From CATJXY01 sp964623925 (GTDB lineage: Bacteria > Bacillota_I > Bacilli_A > Erysipelotrichales > Erysipelotrichaceae), in the NCBI GenBank assembly GCA_964623925.1, contig CAZUVT010000044.1, positions 1-13,437 on the forward strand: a DNA stretch of 13,437 bases, read 5' to 3'. This document shows, one piece after another, positions 1 to 7,371 of this stretch (position 1 is the stretch's first letter; each line of letters opens with the position of its first letter). The notes beneath the pieces were generated by a model. It made no database searches. It saw only the letters and a list, made by a program, of their open reading frames with translations, and was not told the DNA's origin. The translations under genes and the position numbers were made by a program.

Positions 1-79
1 ATCGACGGGTTTAGAGAGTGAAGTAAGGATGCTGAGCAGCGATCCGAAAGTCAGTTTGAAATCGTTGATTGGCAAATAA
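1..79 (+). CDS. Probable PTS mannose/sorbose-family IIB subunit, C-terminal end (partial)
   Basis: Only frame 2 is open across the first 79 bases. It encodes about 25 residues ending in SSDPKVSLKSLIGK and stops with TAA at 77-79. The stop codon is immediately followed by, and partly overlaps, the ribosome binding site of the IIC gene. A short polar tail with a DPKVSL-type ending fits the C-terminus of sorbose/mannose-type IIB proteins, which normally stand directly before IIC and IID. The identification rests mainly on gene order, because too little sequence is present for domain recognition. A IIA-IIB fusion cannot be excluded, as no IIA gene is visible here. Confidence 0.55.
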   Translation, partial: STGLESEVRMLSSDPKVSLKSLIGK

Positions 80-90
80 GGAGGAAATCT

Positions 91-885
91 ATGAATATGT
101 TACAAGCAGCCATTATTTTGGCAATTACAAATCATTTACTTTCAGTATTGGATAATTTTATGTCTTGGGATGCGACTTGGCGGCCCTTGTTTGTCGGCTT
201 TGTCACCGGAACCGTATTGCGTGACAGTAAAACGGGGCTGATCATGGGTGCACAATTGGAAGCTATCTACATGGGAATTTCTGCGATTGGAGGTGTAACT
301 CCTTCTGATCCGGAGTCGGGAACAATGATTCCCGTTGCTTATGTGATCTTGACCGGAGCCGATATGGGAGCCGCTCTTGCTTTGGCAGTTCCGGTAGGAG
401 CTCTGATTGAGTATTTTACAACTTTATGTTCACCGCTTCATTTAGCGCTGTTAGGTCTCTATGATAAATATGCAGCGGAGAATAAACAAAAAGAATATAT
501 CATTTTACATTATCTTTATTGTACGATCTTTATGTCCATCCCGCGTACTCTTGCAATATTTTTGGCGGTTTATCTGGGCGTCGGCAATTTAGGCGCCATC
601 AATGAATTCATGCCGCTTTGGCTGATCAATGGATTGGATGTAGCCAGCGGAATGCTGACAGCGGTCGGATTTGGAATCTTGACTTCTATGATCTGGTCAC
701 CTAAATTTGGCATTTTCTTTTTTGTCGGTTTTGTCTTATCTGAATTGATGGGACTTTCCACAATTGGTATTACAGTGATTGCTGCAGCGATCGCTATATC
801 GATGTTTTTAATTGATATCAAAGTCAAAGAGGCATCAGATAAGAATGCTGTTTATCAGATGGCAGAAGAGGAGGATTTATTTTAA
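91..885 (+). CDS. PTS mannose/fructose/sorbose-family IIC component (membrane permease)
   Basis: This 264-residue protein is very hydrophobic, with about seven to eight membrane segments. It has the family's typical length and features: an N-terminal amphipathic start, FVGFVTGTVLRDSKTGLIMGAQLEA around residues 34-58, and a GMLTAVGFGIL segment around residues 186-197. In this PTS family IIC and IID form the membrane channel, and IIB passes the phosphate to the incoming sugar. The start at 91 is supported by AAGGAGGAA at about 78-86, overlapping the stop of the preceding gene. The next gene begins 1 nt after the stop, so translation is probably coupled. The protein alone does not show the substrate; the adjacent deacetylase suggests an N-acetylated amino sugar. 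Confidence 0.93.
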   Translation: MNMLQAAIILAITNHLLSVLDNFMSWDATWRPLFVGFVTGTVLRDSKTGLIMGAQLEAIYMGISAIGGVTPSDPESGTMIPVAYVILTGADMGAALALAVPVGALIEYFTTLCSPLHLALLGLYDKYAAENKQKEYIILHYLYCTIFMSIPRTLAIFLAVYLGVGNLGAINEFMPLWLINGLDVASGMLTAVGFGILTSMIWSPKFGIFFFVGFVLSELMGLSTIGITVIAAAIAISMFLIDIKVKEASDKNAVYQMAEEEDLF

Positions 886-886
886 T

Positions 887-1720
887 ATGGCAAAGATCAA
901 TAAAAAAGAATTGTCCGCAGTTGAAAAAAAGAATCTGCGGCATATGTTCTGGTGCTCCGGACATTTCTGGGGAGATTTCACAATGGTAAAAATGGAAGGA
1001 AATACTTATGCATACTGCATGCTTCCTGTAATCAATGAAGTGTATGGCGATAATGAGGAACTCGTAAAAGAGGCATTCGTACGAAATACTGAATTTTTTA
1101 ATACTCATGCTTCTTGTGCGGGATTGATCCTAGGGCTTTCTTATGCATTGGAAAGAGAAAGAAGTGAAGATCCGGATAAGATCCCGGGAGAGATGATCAC
1201 CAATATCAAGACATCCTTGATGGGACCGTTAGCTGCCGTAGGCGATTCAATTTTCTTTAATTGTATCCGCGTCATTTCGGCAGGAATCGGAATATCTCTG
1301 GCAATGCAGGGAAATCCGATCGGGGTTCTTCTGTTTGTGGCAATTTACGGCGGTATCTTTTTGGCTGTAAAGTGGGGATTATTAAATCTGGGATATTCTT
1401 TGGGAACAGAGACGATTACAAAAGCCTTTAAATCAGGTATTGTTCAGTCTATTTCCAATGCTGCCTGTGTTATGGGATTAATTATGGTTGGAGCTCTTGT
1501 TTCTGAAATGGTCGAAGTATCAACACCGCTTGTTATGTCAATGGGAGCAGGGACAGAAATGGTTATTCAGGATATCTTCGATGGCATTATTCCGGGATTT
1601 TTAAAACTGGTCCTCTTATTTTCTATTGTTGCCATGATCCGAAAAAAATGGAAACCGATCACGATTATTTTCCTTATTCTTGTGCTTGCAATCATCGGTT
1701 CTTATGTGGGAGTATTCTAG
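887..1720 (+). CDS. PTS mannose/fructose/sorbose-family IID component
   Basis: The 277-residue protein carries classic IID signatures: FFNTHAS near residue 70, an ALERE segment after it, the IKTSLMGPLAAVGDSIFF core around residues 105-122, and hydrophobic segments through the C-terminal half. It pairs with IIC to form the sugar-translocating membrane complex. I chose ATG 887 because AGAGGAGG at 867-874 precedes it and because it begins the MAKINKKELSAVEKKNLRHMF stretch expected at a IID N-terminus. An upstream in-frame ATG at 812 would add 25 residues that lie wholly inside the IIC coding region and lack family character. The stop is 1 nt before the next start codon. Confidence 0.93.
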   Translation: MAKINKKELSAVEKKNLRHMFWCSGHFWGDFTMVKMEGNTYAYCMLPVINEVYGDNEELVKEAFVRNTEFFNTHASCAGLILGLSYALERERSEDPDKIPGEMITNIKTSLMGPLAAVGDSIFFNCIRVISAGIGISLAMQGNPIGVLLFVAIYGGIFLAVKWGLLNLGYSLGTETITKAFKSGIVQSISNAACVMGLIMVGALVSEMVEVSTPLVMSMGAGTEMVIQDIFDGIIPGFLKLVLLFSIVAMIRKKWKPITIIFLILVLAIIGSYVGVF

Positions 1721-1721
1721 C

Positions 1722-2915
1722 ATGAAGGCAATAAGATCTTCACGAATCTATTTTGAAGATGGAATAAAAGATGGTTATTTGATTTTGAATGAGGGGAAAA
1801 TAGTAGGATTTCTTGATCCGGATGCAAAGATCACCGATGCGGAAGATTATGGAACGATGAGAGTTATTCCCGGAATATGTGATACACATAATCATGGCAC
1901 CTATGGCTATGACCTGGATAAAGTATATGAGGATGAAGAAAAAAATCGTGAAAATATCCGCGGTTACCTTCATGCCCTGACTTATGAAGGAGTTACTTCA
2001 GCTTTGCCGACATCCACGGATACGATCCGCTATGTCGCTGAAGTTGCAAAAGAAAAGATCACGACGGGAGCCAGAGTATTGGGAATCCATTCTGAGGGAC
2101 CCTATTTGAATCGAGTTGGTGAAAACGGTCGCCCTGAGCCGCATCCGGATGTAGACATGGATTTTGTTGAGAAAATGTGGAATGATTCGGATGGATATTT
2201 AAAGCTTGTTGCTTTAGCTCCGGAAATCGAGAACAGCGAGAAAGTTTTAAAATATTTTCTTTCCAAAGGAGTGAAAGTTGCGTTTGCCCATAGTGATGCA
2301 AAGGAGAAAGATGCGAGAAAAGCAGTTGATGACGGGTATCGTGTCTCCACTCATACTTCAAATGTGATGACCGGAATTCATCATCGGGATATAGGCGGAT
2401 TAGGAGTGATGCTGGATGATCCGCGAGTTCAATGTGAAATCATTTGTGATGGCCTGCATGTTGATCTGCAATGGATAAAAATGATGCTTCGCTTTAAAAA
2501 ACAGGAACAATTCATGATGATTTCCGATTCTGTATTTTTGGCAGGATTGAAACCCGGAAGATATGAGATCGGATGGTTTACTCCTTTAAATGTGACGACA
2601 GATGGGTTTATTGTGGACGATGACGGAAGATTGCTCGGAAGTTCCAAATCGATTCTCTATGGGATGAAGAATTTAGTAGAAAAACTAAAAATGCCTTTAG
2701 AAGAAGTCATTAAATTAAGTTCCTTAAATCCCTGTACTTACTATGGTTATGGAGATCATAAAGGATCGATACAAATTGGAAAGGATGCCGATCTGGTCGT
2801 CATTTCCGATGATTATCAGGCGATTGCAACCTATGTTGAGGGAGAGAAAGTTTTCGATCGAAACAAAGAAGTGCCGCTATTTAATCCAAATTCAGATTTT
2901 TCTGTTATAAAGTAG
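1722..2915 (+). CDS. nagA: N-acetylglucosamine-6-phosphate deacetylase family protein (NagA/AgaA-like)
   Basis: This 397-residue cytoplasmic amidohydrolase should remove acetate from an N-acetyl-hexosamine 6-phosphate. Visible family motifs are HNHG at 56-59, GIHSEGPY at 121-128 (metal-ligand Glu125), AHSDA with His190, THTSNVM with His211, HHR at 220-222, DGLHVD at 243-248, and ISDS with the candidate catalytic Asp269. The start at 1722 follows a GGGAG at about 1707-1711. An earlier in-frame ATG at 1680 would overlap the IID gene by 41 nt and is disfavoured. The protein is somewhat divergent from textbook NagA: HTSN replaces the usual HLFN, and NGRPEPH stands where KGAH is common. Substrate may therefore be GlcNAc-6-P, GalNAc-6-P or a related sugar. 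No deaminase (NagB/AgaS) gene is in the window. Confidence 0.85.
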   Translation: MKAIRSSRIYFEDGIKDGYLILNEGKIVGFLDPDAKITDAEDYGTMRVIPGICDTHNHGTYGYDLDKVYEDEEKNRENIRGYLHALTYEGVTSALPTSTDTIRYVAEVAKEKITTGARVLGIHSEGPYLNRVGENGRPEPHPDVDMDFVEKMWNDSDGYLKLVALAPEIENSEKVLKYFLSKGVKVAFAHSDAKEKDARKAVDDGYRVSTHTSNVMTGIHHRDIGGLGVMLDDPRVQCEIICDGLHVDLQWIKMMLRFKKQEQFMMISDSVFLAGLKPGRYEIGWFTPLNVTTDGFIVDDDGRLLGSSKSILYGMKNLVEKLKMPLEEVIKLSSLNPCTYYGYGDHKGSIQIGKDADLVVISDDYQAIATYVEGEKVFDRNKEVPLFNPNSDFSVIK

Positions 2916-2974
2916 TCAAAATAATAGAAGTCGGAATCATTGGATCCAAAAAAAGATATCTTATAGGAGAAAAG

Positions 2975-3029
2975 GACTGTAGTGCGATTATAGAATCCTG
3001 TTTATTTGCATGCAGTCTTTTCTTGATTT
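2975..3029 (+). terminator. Probable Rho-independent terminator after the PTS-nagA operon
   Basis: Arms GACTGTAGTGC (2975-2985) and GCATGCAGTC (3008-3017) pair over ten positions with one bulged G and one G-T wobble. The 3' arm runs into TTTTCTTGATTT. The loop is long (22 nt), which lowers confidence. The position about 60 nt after the nagA stop suits the end of the operon. Confidence 0.45.
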
Positions 3030-3052
3030 GTTAAAAAGGATGAGGATAAAAT
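3023..3052 (+). promoter_or_regulatory. Candidate promoter of the PRD-type regulator gene
   Basis: TTGATT (3023-3028) and TAAAAT (3047-3052) are separated by 18 nt, 26 nt upstream of the regulator start. The -35 overlaps the U-tract of the preceding terminator. A separate promoter here would let the regulator be expressed independently of the PTS operon. Assigned by consensus match only. Confidence 0.4.
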
Positions 3053-3078
3053 AGAAAGATCAAGGAAGGTGAGAGAAG

Positions 3079-5046
3079 ATGCAGGTAACACATAGACAAA
3101 TGGCACTTTTGTATGAATTGTTAAAATTTACAGAACCTTTAAGCAATGAGTACTTACAAAATCATTTTGAAGTCGGAATTAAGACAATCCGGGAAGATAT
3201 AAGATGTTTAAATGATATCTATGGACCATCGGGATTAAGAATAAATTATCTTCACGGGAAAGGCTATGCTTTATTGAATTGGCCTGAATCTTCCATGTCG
3301 GATTTAAAGCAAAGGCTACTAAAACAATTTGGCGATGCTACAGAAATCGAAGGCAGGATCAACGAAAATCATGAACAGATCTTGGAGTATCTGTTTTCTT
3401 CTTCGCATTATGGAAGAGTTGATGAACTATCTGACTTTTTATCTTTGAATTCCCGATCTGTTTCAAATCTTTTAAAAAGATGCAGAGAGGAATTATCTGC
3501 TTATCAAATCACCATTAAAACAAAACCCCATTACGGAATGATCCTATCCGGACAAGAGATCCATATACGATATTGTTATGCCGATACGATCTGGAACCAT
3601 TTTAACCGTATCGAGCATGGCGCTAAAGCGGATTATTTTAAGACTCGTTCTTATTTTAGTGAAACGGAAAAAAGAGATGTGATGGAACGCTGCATCCGAT
3701 TCATTAAAGAAAAAGAGTTAAAACTGAATCAGATTGCGTTAGAAAAACTGGTGTTTTTAATTATGGCATCGCATCAGCGCCTCTTTCATCAACACACACT
3801 CTCTTTTTCAGAGGATCAGATCAAGCTTTATTCTTATTTGTCTGATTGCCTTGATATAAAAAAACTGGTTGAAGCTATCGAACAAATCTATTCCTTTAAA
3901 TTGCCGTTAGAAGAAATCATGCTCATTAAAATATATCTGATAACTAATCTGGAATCAATTTCTTTTGATAGATTCAAGAAATTGAGAAAAGAAACAGACC
4001 CAATACTGAATCAATTAAAAATCGAATTGTCTGTAATAGGAATCTGCTCTGCTTCTCACAATGCATGGATCAATTCTCTCTATCTTAATCTGATTCAATC
4101 TTTCATCAGATCGAAATTCGATGTAATCGAACAGTGTTCAGATGCTTCTATGAAAAAAGTAGTCAGAAATTCTCCGTTTTCTGCAGCCATTGGCAGACTC
4201 TGTTATCGGATCCTGCAAAGAGAAAATCATCATGTTTTGGGAGAAATGGTGTATGTTCGATTGGCGCTGGCGATTTATTCCTGCATTAGAAAGTGTAAAA
4301 ATATCAAGAAGTTAAATTCAATAGCGATCTATACACCATTTGATTATGAAAGTGGTGATTCACTCATGCGTCGGGTTTTGGATCGATACAGCAATATCAT
4401 TAAACATATAGAGGTCATTTCTCTTAAAGACTTGAATACGGAACGATTATCAGAATTTAATCATTTGGTCTATTGCGGGAATATGATCCCGCCCGGATTT
4501 GAAAGCGAGATACCGGCGCTTCAGGTTGATTTCTATTTTACCGAAACGGATGTCAAGAATTTTTATGAACATATTGTTGTTCCGACAAGGATCTATAAGA
4601 ATGGATTTGGGAAGATCTACTATGAAGACTATATTCAAAATTATGATTTCAGTAGTTTTGCTCAGTTCAAAAATTGGCTTTTAAAAGAAAGCGATACGAG
4701 CTTGCATTCACAGATCATCGAATATCAGGCAGATGAGTACAATATCGTTAATGGTGTCATGAATATTCTGCTGTTTACTAAAAAACAGGAAGCGGCATTT
4801 TCTAAATTGATTTTATTAGATCGAAAAGTTAAAATAAGAAATACAAAATTTAACCGAATCTATGTTCATGCGGTAAAAGTGGACGGAGACTTGATTAAAA
4901 TGAAAACGGTTGAAAAGGTGATCCGCAATCTTACGAGTATAGAAGATACAGAACAGATCATCATTCCGGAGAAATTAGATTTCTTCACTTATTATATTTT
5001 TGATAATTGGAATCTTCTGCCTCATCATAAGAAAAAAGACCGGTAA
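3079..5046 (+). CDS. PRD-domain transcriptional regulator (MtlR/LicR/Mga-like) with degenerate PTS domains
   Basis: The 655-residue protein has an N-terminal HTH (about 1-65), a second Mga-type HTH (about 95-165), PRD1 (about 195-295), PRD2 (about 305-410), an EIIB-like domain (about 412-500) and a C-terminal region that fits a degraded EIIA fold (about 535-640). Such proteins normally activate sugar-uptake operons and are controlled by PTS phosphorylation of PRD histidines, an EIIB cysteine and an EIIA histidine. Here the expected positions appear to hold Leu227 and Tyr286 (PRD1) and Asn337 and Ala396 (PRD2). The EIIB P-loop (IAIYTPFDYESGDS, 415-428) lacks Cys, and no GIxxPH motif is seen in the C-terminal part. 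AGGTGAGAGA just upstream supports ATG 3079. It lies downstream of the PTS-nagA operon and probably regulates it, which is an inference from position. Confidence 0.85.
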   Translation: MQVTHRQMALLYELLKFTEPLSNEYLQNHFEVGIKTIREDIRCLNDIYGPSGLRINYLHGKGYALLNWPESSMSDLKQRLLKQFGDATEIEGRINENHEQILEYLFSSSHYGRVDELSDFLSLNSRSVSNLLKRCREELSAYQITIKTKPHYGMILSGQEIHIRYCYADTIWNHFNRIEHGAKADYFKTRSYFSETEKRDVMERCIRFIKEKELKLNQIALEKLVFLIMASHQRLFHQHTLSFSEDQIKLYSYLSDCLDIKKLVEAIEQIYSFKLPLEEIMLIKIYLITNLESISFDRFKKLRKETDPILNQLKIELSVIGICSASHNAWINSLYLNLIQSFIRSKFDVIEQCSDASMKKVVRNSPFSAAIGRLCYRILQRENHHVLGEMVYVRLALAIYSCIRKCKNIKKLNSIAIYTPFDYESGDSLMRRVLDRYSNIIKHIEVISLKDLNTERLSEFNHLVYCGNMIPPGFESEIPALQVDFYFTETDVKNFYEHIVVPTRIYKNGFGKIYYEDYIQNYDFSSFAQFKNWLLKESDTSLHSQIIEYQADEYNIVNGVMNILLFTKKQEAAFSKLILLDRKVKIRNTKFNRIYVHAVKVDGDLIKMKTVEKVIRNLTSIEDTEQIIIPEKLDFFTYYIFDNWNLLPHHKKKDR

Positions 5047-5057
5047 GATTACCGGTC
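5031..5057 (-). terminator. Intrinsic terminator of the GatB/YqeY gene, overlapping the end of the regulator gene
   Basis: GACCGGTA (5038-5045) and TACCGGTC (5050-5057) form a perfect 8-bp GC-rich stem with a 4-nt loop. On the minus strand it is followed by six T (complement of 5032-5037) and begins 4 nt after the minus-strand stop codon. On the plus strand only a weak AAATTTA tail follows, so read in that direction it would be a poorer terminator. The plus-strand stop codon TAA (5044-5046) lies inside the hairpin. Confidence 0.85.
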
Positions 5058-5061
5058 AAAT

Positions 5062-5511
5062 TTATTGCTGATTCAAAATCTCTGCTACTGCCGCATTGAC
5101 AGTTTTTCCATCTGTCACTCCCTTGTATTTTGCCATCATCTCTTTGATCATGACACCTTTGCTTTTGACGGAGACTTCAATGCCTTTTTCCGCTATCAAT
5201 TCATTTAGTGCGGTTTTCACTTCTTCCAAAGTCATCTGCTTTGGAAGATAGCTTTCAATAATTTCAATTTTTTTCTTTGTTTCTTCAATTAAATCTGTAC
5301 GATTTGCCGGAGTCGTGGCAAGAGTTTCCTTTGTCTGCTTCAATTCTTTCTGAACGAATGTTAAAGCTTCTTCATCGGAAATCGTGACCTTATTCTCCTT
5401 TTCATATAGAACCATTGGCGAAATAAGAAGTCCGATTACACCGTTTTTAATCGTATCCTTCTCTTTCATCGCAGTCATCTTGTCTTTGCGAAGACGATCA
5501 ATAAAACTCAT
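5062..5511 (-). CDS. GatB/YqeY domain-containing protein
   Basis: This 149-residue protein is a full-length stand-alone member of the YqeY family (usual size about 150 residues). It starts MSFIDRLRKDKMTAMKEKD, has a central EETKKKIEIIESYLPKQM segment (about 76-93), and ends with the KGVMIKEMMAKYKGVTDGKTVN segment typical of the family's C-terminal helical domain. The fold matches the tail of GatB, the amidotransferase subunit that binds tRNA, but the role of stand-alone YqeY proteins is not well defined. It is preceded by AGAAGGAA about 8 nt upstream of the start and has its own promoter-like element and terminator, so it is probably monocistronic. It is likely a conserved housekeeping gene unrelated to its neighbours. 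Confidence 0.92.
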   Translation of the reverse strand: MSFIDRLRKDKMTAMKEKDTIKNGVIGLLISPMVLYEKENKVTISDEEALTFVQKELKQTKETLATTPANRTDLIEETKKKIEIIESYLPKQMTLEEVKTALNELIAEKGIEVSVKSKGVMIKEMMAKYKGVTDGKTVNAAVAEILNQQ

Positions 5512-5536
5512 TTTGTTATTCCTTCTTTCTAAGAAT

Positions 5537-5565
5537 ATTATACCTCTTAGCAGAAAGAATTTCTA
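5537..5565 (-). promoter_or_regulatory. Candidate promoter of the GatB/YqeY gene
   Basis: A perfect TATAAT reads on the minus strand at 5542-5537, 25 nt upstream of the start codon. No good -35 is visible; TAGAAA at the right distance is a weak match. Position and the perfect -10 make it plausible. Confidence 0.4.
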
Positions 5566-5646
5566 TTGGCGAGATAAATTTTAAGGATATTCTAGAAAAC
5601 AGCAACTTTTTCAAGGGACTTTTTATGGGAGATCAAAATAAATCAT

Positions 5647-6531
5647 TTAAATGAAATGAATCGTAATGCTGAATATGCCTTTTTCATAGGATGAAAAGAT
5701 CTGTCCATGATTTAATTCAACGAGCCCTTTGGCAATGGATAATCCGATTCCGTTGCTTTTATTGGCATTTTCTACAGTAAAATAGCGATCAAAGATCTTC
5801 TCGACGGAAGTTTTATCCAGTTTACTTGTTTTATTTGAAAATTTCAGAATTCCATTTTCATTTAAAGCAACAGATAATTGGTTTTCACTGTATTTGATTG
5901 CATTGGAAAGAATATTTTCGAATATTCTTTTCAACATCGTTTCATCCAGCTTTTTAATAATGGGTGTATCCGTGATTTGAATAGTAGGTTCGATATGATT
6001 CGCTTTAAATAAATCATAAAAGCTGCATAGTGTCGCTTCCAAGACCGTGTTGATACAAACTTCTTTCATATTCAGGGAAACAGATCGTTCGTAGCTCTTG
6101 AAAAAATAGAATAGCTGCTCTGAAAGATCAGTCAGGTCCTGAGTTTTATCATCGATATGATTCAGATAAATATTTTGCTTCTCTGTCAGATTTCTTCTGT
6201 CAATTAAATCAAGATAGCCTCTTATGGCAGTAAGAGGCGTTCTTAGATCATGAGATAGATTGGTAATAGACTGCTGAAAATTCTGACTTCCCAATTCATA
6301 TTCGATTTGCAGCTTCCGTATTCTTTTTAAACTTTCATTGAGCTGGCTGCAGCATCTTTTTAGATCCCGGTCATTAGAAGAAATCGTGATCAGATGATTG
6401 GTGTCTGATTTTGAAATGAATTCAAATTGATGCTGAATTTCCTGAATCGATTTTTTAAGAGTAAAGATCTTTGCGATCGATAAAAGAAGAGTGAAACATG
6501 CAATCAGAAATAGGATAAGCCAAATATTCAT
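5647..6531 (-). CDS. Sensor histidine kinase, short single-TM type
   Basis: The 294-residue kinase has one N-terminal membrane segment (about 3-22), no extracellular domain, then a HisKA motif SHDLRTPLTAIRGY with the phospho-acceptor His94, an N-box ENILSNAIKY (205-214), FDRYF (247-251) and a GIGLS G2-box (261-265). The usual Asp of the DxGxG box is replaced in FSNKTSKL (Asn233). I recall similar boxes from small kinases linked to peptide-antibiotic ABC transporters. It is the last gene of the left operon, 15 nt after the permease stop, with AAAGGA upstream. The lack of an extracytoplasmic sensor suggests it senses through the neighbouring permease, as proposed for Bce-type modules; this is inference. 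Its likely partner is the response regulator encoded three genes upstream. Confidence 0.9.
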   Translation of the reverse strand: MNIWLILFLIACFTLLLSIAKIFTLKKSIQEIQHQFEFISKSDTNHLITISSNDRDLKRCCSQLNESLKRIRKLQIEYELGSQNFQQSITNLSHDLRTPLTAIRGYLDLIDRRNLTEKQNIYLNHIDDKTQDLTDLSEQLFYFFKSYERSVSLNMKEVCINTVLEATLCSFYDLFKANHIEPTIQITDTPIIKKLDETMLKRIFENILSNAIKYSENQLSVALNENGILKFSNKTSKLDKTSVEKIFDRYFTVENANKSNGIGLSIAKGLVELNHGQIFSSYEKGIFSITIHFI

Positions 6532-6546
6532 GAAGCGAGGTCCTTT

Positions 6547-7371
6547 CTATTTTAACTCTTTACGATTGAATAAAAATAATCCGGCACTTGTAAAGAGGAG
6601 GGTCACCCCAAACGAGTAAAGTGAACAAGTTGCCATATCCGTTTCTACTCTCATGTCAATTAGTAGATGTTGACCGCTTGGGATGGATTTAAGTAAATGC
6701 ATATAGAGTGTTCTCTGATTTTCTGACAGGTATTTAGGGTTTTTCTGTTGAACGGCTTCATATTTGTCATCCACGATTTGTGCAACATTGATATACTCTG
6801 GAGCATTGATCCGGTTGAGCAGAAGTGTGCTTGCGACCAGCATGCCAAAAGCAAGTAAGAGCGCAGCCACGGCATTGACGGTCTTATTTGAGTTGATCAT
6901 GGAACAAAATGTAAAGATGGCAGAGAAGGCAAGTATACTTGCAAAAATGCAGAATAAGATTCCTACCCAATCGGATAACGGAGTCTTCATGGCTCCGAAT
7001 AAAGGAATACCGATTGATGAAATCACAACCAAATGAAGGACTTCCATCAAAGCAGAAATGCCGAAGACAAGAATCAAATTGGATAAATAGATCTTGGTTC
7101 TGCTGATGTGAAGCACGATTTTATTTCTCATTGTTCCATCTGAGTATTCCCGTCCGATAAACAGGGATGCAAATACCGCAATAACGATTCCACTCAGAGC
7201 TAGATTTCTGATAAGCAGCGGTTCTATTTCAATCACATAATTGTAATCGATCATATCCATATAATTGGTGTAGATCAGAAATCCGGAAACAACGAGGGTA
7301 AAGAGCACGATTCCCCAAAACAAGACATTTTTCTTCAAACGATTCCATCCTGCATGCAACAGTCTAATCAT
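6547..7371 (-). CDS. ABC transporter permease (ABC-2 type)
   Basis: This 274-residue protein has about six membrane segments: roughly 17-36, 56-80, 98-125, 138-160, 168-186 and a last one near 250-268. It shows the ABC-2 pattern SLFIGREYSDGTMRNKI after the second helix, which is typical of the permeases of bacitracin/lantibiotic-type exporters (BcrB/LanE-G-like). The start was chosen at ATG 7371 because GGAGG lies 8 nt upstream. An alternative GTG at 7380 would have that same Shine-Dalgarno directly against it. The gene overlaps the ATPase gene by 8 nt, implying translational coupling and a complex with that ATPase. The region before the last helix (about 195-245) is long and hydrophilic and could be an external loop. 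Confidence 0.9.
   Translation of the reverse strand: MIRLLHAGWNRLKKNVLFWGIVLFTLVVSGFLIYTNYMDMIDYNYVIEIEPLLIRNLALSGIVIAVFASLFIGREYSDGTMRNKIVLHISRTKIYLSNLILVFGISALMEVLHLVVISSIGIPLFGAMKTPLSDWVGILFCIFASILAFSAIFTFCSMINSNKTVNAVAALLLAFGMLVASTLLLNRINAPEYINVAQIVDDKYEAVQQKNPKYLSENQRTLYMHLLKSIPSGQHLLIDMRVETDMATCSLYSFGVTLLFTSAGLFLFNRKELK

Noticed and set aside
812..886. 25-residue N-terminal extension of the IID gene from ATG 812.
   Set aside because: It lies inside the IIC gene in another frame, with no family-like sequence. ATG 887 has a proper ribosome binding site.
5566..5646. Possible terminator for the leftward ABC/kinase operon downstream of 5647.
   Set aside because: The region has a short direct repeat (ACTTTTTCAAGGGACTTTTT) but no stable inverted repeat followed by a T-run on the minus strand.
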